13,610 nucleotides of DNA from Alphaproteobacteria bacterium (GTDB lineage Bacteria; Pseudomonadota; Alphaproteobacteria; Reyranellales; Reyranellaceae), in contig JABCYT010000026.1 in assembly GCA_013290035.1 (NCBI GenBank), positions 1 to 13,610 of the forward strand. The letters run 5' to 3'. Positions 6,667-12,475 of this stretch are shown here, in pieces (the stretch's first letter is position 1; every line of letters starts with the position of its first letter). Below the pieces are notes generated by a model. The model saw nothing but the letters and a program-made list of their open reading frames with translations. It was not told the DNA's origin and ran no database searches. Made by a program: the position numbers and the translations under genes.

Positions 6667-7605
6667 CTAAAGGCGCGTCGCTTCACTCGGAGTGACAGTG
6701 ACGGCGCCCGGTTCTGATGACGCCCGCGTCAACTCCGCTTCGACAAATGCCGCGAAGGCGCGCGCCTTGGCGCTGGGCATGCGGCCGGTTGGATAGACCG
6801 CCCAGAGGTCCATTGGCGGCAGCGACCAGTCCGTCAGCACCCGTTGCACAGCACCTGACTCCAGCTCCGGACTGAACATCCATGACGACGTTATGGTCAG
6901 GCCCATGTCGGCCAATACGGCGGCGCGTACGCCCTCGGCCGCGTTCATCCGCAGCGGCCCTGAGACGGTGACTGAGACTTCGGTCGCCCCCTGGCGAAAG
7001 CACCATGTGCCGGCGCCCTCGCGGCTGTAGATCACCGCCGCGTGGCCGGCGAGCTCTGCGGGCGTCGCCGGCACTCCCGATCGGGCGAAATAGGCTGACG
7101 TCCCCAGCACATGGTGGGGGCAAGATGCCAGCTTTCGCGCCGAGAGCGACGTCGAGTCCGCGAGCGGGCCCATGCGCAGCGCGACATCCACGCCCTCCTC
7201 GATCAGGTCGATGATCCTGTCGTCGAGCACCACGTCCATGGTGAGACCGGGGTGCGCGCCGAGGAACTTCGGCAGGTGCGGTACGATGTGCAGCCGCGCA
7301 AAGGTGACGGCGGCGCTGATCCGCAGGCGCCCCGTCAGCCCCTTGCCGGCGCCGCGCGCCACCGCTTCGGCCTCGTCGGCTTCCTCGATCGACCGCTTGG
7401 CGCGCTCATAGAAGCTCTGCCCGGCTTCGGTCGGCGCGAGACCGTGCGTGGAGCGCATCAGCAGGCGCACGCCCAGGCGCGCCTCCAGCTGCGCCACCGT
7501 CTTGGAGATCGCGGGCTGACCCATGTTGAGCGCCCGCGCGGCGGCCGAGAATGACCCGGCTTCCACCACACGGACGAAAGCTTGCATTGCCGCCAGTCGG
7601 TCCAT
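6667..7605 (-). CDS. LysR-type transcriptional regulator 2
   Basis: 312 residues from ATG 7605, chosen because it aligns with the MDRL start of lysR1 and has GGA six bases upstream; ATG 7611 (two residues longer) is possible. The N-terminal helix-turn-helix contains SFSAAARALNMGQPAISKTV and RLLMRSTHGLAPTEAGQ, and the effector domain follows from about residue 90. Compared with lysR1 it has a C-terminal extension of about ten residues. It is divergent from the SDR and crotonase genes, the classic arrangement of a LysR regulator and its target, so it probably controls that pair. The inverted repeat ATTCC-N5-GGAAT overlaps its start region. The tandem paralogous layout suggests local duplication and then divergence of target or effector. 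Confidence 0.95.
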   Translation of the reverse strand: MDRLAAMQAFVRVVEAGSFSAAARALNMGQPAISKTVAQLEARLGVRLLMRSTHGLAPTEAGQSFYERAKRSIEEADEAEAVARGAGKGLTGRLRISAAVTFARLHIVPHLPKFLGAHPGLTMDVVLDDRIIDLIEEGVDVALRMGPLADSTSLSARKLASCPHHVLGTSAYFARSGVPATPAELAGHAAVIYSREGAGTWCFRQGATEVSVTVSGPLRMNAAEGVRAAVLADMGLTITSSWMFSPELESGAVQRVLTDWSLPPMDLWAVYPTGRMPSAKARAFAAFVEAELTRASSEPGAVTVTPSEATRL

Positions 7606-7609
7606 GCTC

Positions 7610-7624
7610 ATTCCATCCAGGAAT
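7610..7624. promoter_or_regulatory. ATTCC-N5-GGAAT LysR-type box at lysR2 start
   Basis: Perfect five-base arms (ATTCC, GGAAT) with a five-base spacer, giving the T-N11-A frame of LysR boxes. The same arms and spacing occur at 5101-5115. The site sits at the lysR2 start, where binding would block its transcription or translation initiation, and 154 bases before the divergent SDR start. Confidence 0.5.
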
Positions 7625-7667
7625 GGAGATTATCGCTACACGGCGTCTGCCGCATCCCTCGCCCTGA

Positions 7668-7679
7668 GGTCACGTTACC
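7668..7679. promoter_or_regulatory. Imperfect palindrome in lysR2/SDR intergenic region
   Basis: GGTCACGTTACC is symmetric in five of six base pairs, about 100 bases before the SDR start. The rest of the 172-base gap shows no convincing -35/-10 pair. A weak operator candidate only. Confidence 0.2.
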
Positions 7680-7777
7680 GGTCGCGCGCTACTGCACCCG
7701 CCACCATCAGGCAACGGACCGTCGTCCTGCGGCACGCCCGATACCGGCCGTCCGACCTCGAAAGAAAGAACACCTCG

Positions 7778-8527
7778 ATGCCGAAACTTGAAGGAAAGGT
7801 CGCCGTCGTCACAGGCGGCAGCAGCGGGATAGGTCTCGCCACCGCCAAGCGCTTCGTTGAAGAAGGAGCGTTCGTCTACATCACCGGCCGCCGCCAGGCC
7901 GAACTCGACAAGGCCGTCTCCGAGATCGGCCGCAATGTCACGGCCATCCAGGGCGATGTCTCAAACCTCGCCGATCTCGACAGGCTCTACGCGAAGGTCG
8001 GCGAGGGAAAAGGCAAGTTCGACATCCTCTTCGCCGGCGCTGGTATCCTCGACCCCCAGCCGCTCGCCGAGACCACGGAGGAACGTTTCGACAGGGTCTT
8101 TGCGATCAACGCTCGGGGGCTGGCTTTCACGGTCAAGAAGGCCCTCCCGCTCCTGAAAGACGGCGGAGCGATCATCGTGATTACATCGATCGCCGAGAGC
8201 AAGGGGATCCCCGGCTTCACCGCCTACAGTGCCACCAAGGCGGCGGTCCGCTCCTTCGTCCGCACGTGGACGGCCGAGTTGAAGGACCGTCGCATCCGGG
8301 TCAATGCGATCAGCCCCGGCCCGATCGACACGTCGATCTTCGAGCAACAGGCGCCGACCAAGGAAGGGGCCGACCAGGCCCGCGCCCAGTTCGCCGCAGC
8401 CGTCCCGTTCGGGCGGCTCGGCCGTCCTGACGAGATCGCATCGACCGCCTTGTTCCTCGCTTCTGACGAAGCAAGCTTCATCGCCGGCGTGGACCTCCCG
8501 GTCGACGGCGGCATGACCGCGATCTGA
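7778..8527 (+). CDS. Short-chain dehydrogenase/reductase (SDR), LysR-divergent
   Basis: 249 residues, classical SDR size. ATG 7778 opens MPKLEGKVAVVTGG; the ribosome site is weak (GAAAGAAAG). Seen: cofactor motif TGGSSGIG (12-19), catalytic S137, Y150 and K154 (YSATK), N111, and the C-terminal PFGRLGRPDEIAS / DLPVDGG pattern. The usual NNAG is FAGAG (85-89), a variation on the FANAG form I associate with SDRs next to LysR genes. ITGRR after beta-2 (35-39) suggests NADP(H). It probably interconverts an alcohol and a ketone; automatic labels such as glucose 1-dehydrogenase or 3-oxoacyl-ACP reductase would not be reliable. It is 38 bases before the crotonase-fold gene, so the two are co-transcribed. 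A role supplying the diketone for that enzyme is inferred. Confidence 0.93.
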   Translation: MPKLEGKVAVVTGGSSGIGLATAKRFVEEGAFVYITGRRQAELDKAVSEIGRNVTAIQGDVSNLADLDRLYAKVGEGKGKFDILFAGAGILDPQPLAETTEERFDRVFAINARGLAFTVKKALPLLKDGGAIIVITSIAESKGIPGFTAYSATKAAVRSFVRTWTAELKDRRIRVNAISPGPIDTSIFEQQAPTKEGADQARAQFAAAVPFGRLGRPDEIASTALFLASDEASFIAGVDLPVDGGMTAI

Positions 8528-8565
8528 GACAAAGTGAGTACACGCCCTAATCGAGGAGAAAGAAC

Positions 8566-9336
8566 ATGACGAAGTTCGAGGCGTACCGTGATGCGTTTCC
8601 CAACGCGCATCTCAAGCGCAAGGACAACGGTGTCCTCCAGGTCGCGCTGCACAGCAACGGGGGCAGGCTGGTCTTCAACGGCCACACGCACGAGCAGTTC
8701 GTCGATCTGTTCCATGCGATCGGCGAGGACCGCGACAACCGCGTCGTCATCCTCACGGGCACGGGTGAGGTGTTCATGGACACGATCGAGGCCGAAGGCT
8801 TCGATTTCTTCTCACCCCAGGGTTACGACAAGATCCTGCGCGAAGGTCGCAAGGTACTGATGAACATCCTCGACATCGAGGTGCCCATGATCACGGCCTT
8901 GAACGGCCCGGTGCTGCTGCATTCCGAATATGCGCTGCTGACCGATATCGTCATCGCGACTCCGGAAACGGTGTTCCAGGACAAGCCGCATTTCGATTTC
9001 GGCATCGTCCCCGGCGACAGCGTCAACCTCCTGTGGCCCGAGGTGATCGGCTCGATCCGCGGCCGCTATTTCATCCTGACGCGGCAAAAGCTCGATGCCC
9101 AGACGGCCAAGGATTGGGGCGTGGTCAACGAGATCGTGCCCGCCGACCGGCTGCTGCCCCGCGCGCACGAGATCGCCGACCAGATCGCGGTGCTGCCCCC
9201 GCTCACCAGCCGCTACACGCGCATCGCACTGACCCAGAAGCTGCGCCGGATCATTGACGAAGGCGTCGGATACAGCCTGGCGCTGGAAGGGATCAGCGCC
9301 GCCGACGTCGCCCGGAGTATGGCAGCGAAGAATTGA
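8566..9336 (+). CDS. Crotonase-fold protein resembling 6-oxocamphor hydrolase (beta-diketone C-C hydrolase candidate)
   Basis: 256 residues. GGAG lies seven bases before ATG 8566. It has a crotonase fold but is unlike CoA-dependent hydratases. It resembles Rhodococcus 6-oxocamphor hydrolase (OCH) over nearly its whole length: VVILTGTG (60-67), IEVPMITALNGPV (104-116), FQDKPHFDFGIVPGD (137-151), GRYFILTRQKLDA (166-178) and LLPRA (196-200). Residues H42, H119, H142, D151 and E241 fall where I recall OCH His45, His122, His145, Asp154 and Glu244, a constant offset of three with no gap. The two catalytic glutamates of enoyl-CoA hydratase are not evident. The inferred reaction is hydrolytic retro-Claisen cleavage of a cyclic 1,3-diketone to a keto acid, without CoA. 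The upstream SDR could form the diketone. Convergent with the CoA-ligase gene, with only 11 bases between stops. Confidence 0.88.
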   Translation: MTKFEAYRDAFPNAHLKRKDNGVLQVALHSNGGRLVFNGHTHEQFVDLFHAIGEDRDNRVVILTGTGEVFMDTIEAEGFDFFSPQGYDKILREGRKVLMNILDIEVPMITALNGPVLLHSEYALLTDIVIATPETVFQDKPHFDFGIVPGDSVNLLWPEVIGSIRGRYFILTRQKLDAQTAKDWGVVNEIVPADRLLPRAHEIADQIAVLPPLTSRYTRIALTQKLRRIIDEGVGYSLALEGISAADVARSMAAKN

Positions 9337-9347
9337 TTCGATGCGCA

Positions 9348-10958
9348 CTAGCGACGGGATATCTTGATGCCGGCAGCCTCGCGGTCCCAGGTCCGAGGCG
9401 TGACGCCACGTTCGCGCAGCTTGTACTTCTGAATCTTGCCGTTCTCGGTCGCGGGCAATGCCTCGCAAAATTCGATAAAGCGCGGGACGGCAAAATAGGG
9501 CATGCGTGGCTCGCAGAAGCGGATCAGATCGACCTCGCTGAGACGGCTGTCGGGTTGCCGGACAATGGCCGCCATGACCTCGTCCTCGGCGAGTTCGGAC
9601 TGGACGGGGAAAACCGCCGCCGTGGCGATTTCGGGATGGCTCAGCAGGACCTGCTCGACCTCGAAGGACGAGATGTTCTCGCCGCGCCGGCGGATCGCGT
9701 CCTTGAGCCGGTCGACGAACTTGAAATAGCCGTCGCGGTCGCGGATCACCCGATCGCCGGAATGGAACCAGCCGCCGCGCCACGCCTCTGCGGTCTTGTC
9801 CGGCGCAGCGAAATAGCCCCTGGCGAAAGCGAGCGGCTCATCGGCGCGCAAGATCAATTCGCCGGGTTCGCCATCCGGCGCGTCGCGGCCATCGGCATCG
9901 ACGACACGCGCGGCGAAACCCGGGCAGACGCAGCCCATGTAGCCGGCGCGCTGCCGATCGATCTTCGTGCCGATGACGAAATTCGTTTCCGTCGAGCCAT
10001 AGCCGTCGAGCAAACGGATGCCCGAGCGCTCGACGAACGCGTCGAGGAAGTGACCGGGCACGCCGGGCGCCAATGCGACACGCGTGCGGTGTTGGCGCTC
10101 CTCGGCGCCGGGCGGGCGCGACAGCAGGATCGGCACCATGGCCCCCAGAAGATAGGTGACGGTGGCGCCGCTGCGGACAAGGCCGTCCCAGAAGCCGGAG
10201 GCGGAGAAGCGCGGCTCGAAGATCGCCGTCGCGCCGGCGATGAGCGCCTGGAAAAAAGTGTTGAGCGCATTGGTATGGAACAGCGGCAGGGTGGTGCACA
10301 GAACATCCTGCTCGCCGATATCGAGCAGATGCGCGGTGTGATGCCCCCACCAGAAATACTGGGCCTGCGGACAGCACACGCCCTTCGACAGCCCCGTCGT
10401 GCCGGACGTGTAGAGGATCGCCAGCAGATCGTCGGGACGCGGCAGCGCCGCCGCCACCGCCGTTCCAAGCGCCGGCAGGAACTGCGCCAAGGCCGGCGGC
10501 GAGACGCCGTCGCGCGGCTCATCGATCAGCCAGATCCCTTCCAGCGGCAGGGCATCGAGTTCGACGAAATCGAGCGACCCCAGGAGCTCCGCTTCGATGA
10601 CGAGCAACCGGGCGCCCGAGTTCGTCAGGATATGCTGCAGCTGGGCACCGCGCGAGGCGGTGTTGATCGGCACCAGGACGGCGCCGAGCCAGCCGCAGCC
10701 GAGAAAGATCTCGATGAACTCCGCGCGGTTCGAGCACATCAGCGCCACCCGATCGCCGACGCCGATGCCGGCCTTGGCGAGCCGGCCCGCCGCCCGCGCC
10801 GCGACATCGGGCGTCTCGGCGAAGCTCCAGCGACGCTCGCCGGCTTGAACCAGGGTCTTGGCGCCGAATTTCGCCGCCTGCCGCCGAAGCATCGACGGCA
10901 GACAGCGTTCGCCGGCGGGAAAAAGCGGCAGCCCCTCAGATGGCCGCAGAGCCGACAC
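9348..10958 (-). CDS. AMP-forming acid-CoA ligase (CaiC-like)
   Basis: 536-residue ANL-superfamily adenylate-forming enzyme that activates a carboxylic acid with ATP and joins it to CoA. Motifs in order: YTSGTTGLSKG (183-193, phosphate loop), LPLFHTNALN (224-233), GYGSTE (319-324), GWFHSGD (396-402), the hinge region VDRLKDAIRRRGENIS (415-430), and ENGKIQK with catalytic K508. No signal peptide. The start is GTG 10958 with GGAGGG just upstream, inside the 3' end of the SDR gene, so the two overlap by 23 bases. Last gene of the minus-strand catabolic operon. By eye it is closest to carnitine/crotonobetaine-CoA ligase-like and medium-chain ligases, which does not fix the substrate; an alicyclic or ring-opened acid is inferred from the neighbours. 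Confidence 0.93.
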   Translation of the reverse strand: MSALRPSEGLPLFPAGERCLPSMLRRQAAKFGAKTLVQAGERRWSFAETPDVAARAAGRLAKAGIGVGDRVALMCSNRAEFIEIFLGCGWLGAVLVPINTASRGAQLQHILTNSGARLLVIEAELLGSLDFVELDALPLEGIWLIDEPRDGVSPPALAQFLPALGTAVAAALPRPDDLLAILYTSGTTGLSKGVCCPQAQYFWWGHHTAHLLDIGEQDVLCTTLPLFHTNALNTFFQALIAGATAIFEPRFSASGFWDGLVRSGATVTYLLGAMVPILLSRPPGAEERQHRTRVALAPGVPGHFLDAFVERSGIRLLDGYGSTETNFVIGTKIDRQRAGYMGCVCPGFAARVVDADGRDAPDGEPGELILRADEPLAFARGYFAAPDKTAEAWRGGWFHSGDRVIRDRDGYFKFVDRLKDAIRRRGENISSFEVEQVLLSHPEIATAAVFPVQSELAEDEVMAAIVRQPDSRLSEVDLIRFCEPRMPYFAVPRFIEFCEALPATENGKIQKYKLRERGVTPRTWDREAAGIKISRR

Positions 10959-11667
10959 TCAACCCTCCGCAGACATAGAGAACCTGGCCGGTGATGAAGC
11001 CGGACTGGCGCGCGGCGAAGAACATCACGGCGTTCACCACATCCTCGGGCCGGCCGAGCCGCTTCATCGGAATCGCCGCGGTGAGCGCGGCCTCGCTGTC
11101 GCCGCCGGCCGGAATGAGTTCGTGGAACATGGCGGTCCCCTGAACGGGGCCGGGCGCCACCATGTTCACGGTAATCCCGAACGGCGCGAGTTCCAGGGCC
11201 CAGCTCCTTCCCATGCCGACGATCCCGGCCTTGGTGGCGGAATAGGCGGTGCGGCCGATGGCGCCGAGCGCGGCGCGCGAGGAGATCATCACCACCCGGC
11301 CGAACTTGTTCTGCTTCATCGCGGGCAGGCAGGCTTGCAGCAGGATGAGGGCGCTTCCGAGATGAAGCTGCGCGAGGTCGCGTATGTCCTCGGCCGAGGC
11401 CTGGTCGACGAGCTTGTGCCGGGTCACGCCGGCATTGTGGACGAAATGCGTGATGGCGTGGCGGCCGGCGATTTCGACGGCGGCCTGGCTTGTCGCCCGC
11501 GCGTCGAGCAGATCGATCTCGACGGCGTGAAGAAGCGGATGACGCAACGCGGGTTTCTCGCGCGCGAGCGAAAAGACCTCGAAGCCGCGGTCGAGCATCT
11601 CCTTGACGATGGCGGCGCCAATCCCCGCGCCGCCGCCGGTAACGATCGCAGTCTCGCGTTCGCTCAC
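10936..11667 (-). CDS. Classical SDR oxidoreductase (FabG/acetoacetyl-CoA reductase-like)
   Basis: 243 residues starting at GTG 11667; its GTGA overlaps the stop of the cyclase gene. An upstream in-frame ATG (11796) would add 43 arginine-rich residues that do not fit the family. Intact classical SDR: TGGGAGIG (10-17), NAG (78-80), S129, Y142 and K146 (AYSATK), PGPVQ, and PMKRLGRPEDV near the end. The C-terminus GGLSVGSAAI fits 3-ketoacyl-ACP or acetoacetyl-CoA reductase-like members. It probably acts as a dehydrogenase on a hydroxy intermediate, perhaps a CoA ester, in the same pathway as the ligase. It is co-transcribed on both sides through overlapping genes, and the GTG start plus overlap suggest translational coupling. 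Confidence 0.92.
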   Translation of the reverse strand: MSERETAIVTGGGAGIGAAIVKEMLDRGFEVFSLAREKPALRHPLLHAVEIDLLDARATSQAAVEIAGRHAITHFVHNAGVTRHKLVDQASAEDIRDLAQLHLGSALILLQACLPAMKQNKFGRVVMISSRAALGAIGRTAYSATKAGIVGMGRSWALELAPFGITVNMVAPGPVQGTAMFHELIPAGGDSEAALTAAIPMKRLGRPEDVVNAVMFFAARQSGFITGQVLYVCGGLSVGSAAI

Positions 11668-12458
11668 GCCGTCGCCTCGCGGCGCGGCACCAGCGCGAGA
11701 ACCCGCAGCGGGCTGCCCGACCCTTTGCGGATCTTGAGCGGCGCCGCCACGATCACGGCGCCGGTCGGCGGCAACAAATCGAGGTTGGTCAGGCATTGCA
11801 GGCCGTACCGGCCCTTGCCGTGCATGTAGTAATGGGCCGGGTACGGCGGGTTGAAATGGTTGGCCTGGCCGGAATCGGTGCCGATGGTCTCGGTCCCGAA
11901 GCCATGGACGTCACGCTGATCGACGAGCCAGCGCACCGCCTCGGGGCACGGTCCGGGCGAATGCTGCCCATCGTCGGCCATGTTGACGTAGTCGCGGCCC
12001 ACCCGTTTCGACCAGTCGGTGCGCAGCAGCACCCAGTTGCGCGCCGGAATGCGGCCGTGCCGGCGTTCCCACGCCTCGATATCGGCAACCGTCAGCTCGT
12101 AATCGGGATTGCCGGCGGCCTGGCTGCTGATATCGATCACGCAAGCGGGCGCGATGAAGGCCGATACCGGAATCGTATCCACCGAGTTGTTCGGCACGTC
12201 CTTGCCGGACACCCAGTGAATCGGCGCGTCGAAATGGGTGCCGGTATGCTCGCCCATCGACAGATTGTTCCAGTACCAGGCGGGCCCGCGATCGTCGTAG
12301 CGCGAGACTTCCTCCATCCGGAACGGCGCGCATTGGCCGAGCTCGGGCGGCAGCACGATGGTCGGGAAATCCGGCGTCAGGGTATGGCTAAGATCGATCA
12401 CCGTGATGCTGCCGTTGGCGACGGCCGTGGCAAAGCCCAGCAGGCCTTGAGGATCCAT
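11664..12458 (-). CDS. Cyclase-family (PF04199) metal-dependent hydrolase
   Basis: 264 residues from ATG 12458, preceded by GGGAGG ten bases upstream. An ATG at 12479, whose ATGA overlaps the stop of the upstream gene, would add seven residues and cannot be excluded. The metal motif HTGTHFDAPIH (71-81) matches the HxGTHxDxPxH signature of kynurenine formamidase, isatin hydrolase and related hydrolases, giving H71, H75, D77 and H81. A second site His fits H209 (PAHYYMHG). The Glu normally twelve residues later in KynB-type enzymes is Q221 (YGLQCLTNLDLLPP). It likely hydrolyses a cyclic amide, lactone or enol-type bond; the substrate is unknown. The operon setting with SDRs and a CoA ligase favours ring-opening catabolism over tryptophan metabolism. 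Probably cytoplasmic, since I see no signal peptide. Confidence 0.9.
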   Translation of the reverse strand: MDPQGLLGFATAVANGSITVIDLSHTLTPDFPTIVLPPELGQCAPFRMEEVSRYDDRGPAWYWNNLSMGEHTGTHFDAPIHWVSGKDVPNNSVDTIPVSAFIAPACVIDISSQAAGNPDYELTVADIEAWERRHGRIPARNWVLLRTDWSKRVGRDYVNMADDGQHSPGPCPEAVRWLVDQRDVHGFGTETIGTDSGQANHFNPPYPAHYYMHGKGRYGLQCLTNLDLLPPTGAVIVAAPLKIRKGSGSPLRVLALVPRREATA

Positions 12459-12475
12459 TGGTGTCTCGCCTCCCG

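Noticed and set aside
6655..6667. GGTCGC-C-GCGACC hairpin at the lysR2 stop as a terminator
   Set aside because: The one-base loop is too tight and there is no T-run after it in the direction of transcription.
8566..9336. Calling the crotonase-fold gene enoyl-CoA hydratase
   Set aside because: The hydratase glutamate pair is not evident, whereas the OCH His/Asp/Glu set and flanking motifs are all present.
11668..11796. N-terminal extension of the SDR gene to an upstream ATG
   Set aside because: The added residues are low-complexity and arginine-rich, overlap the cyclase coding sequence, and would precede the normal SDR start; GTG 11667 with GTGA overlap fits better.
9333..11829. Plus-strand open frames opposite the CoA ligase and SDR genes
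   Set aside because: Composition is arginine- and histidine-rich with no motifs, and the minus-strand genes explain the sequence fully.
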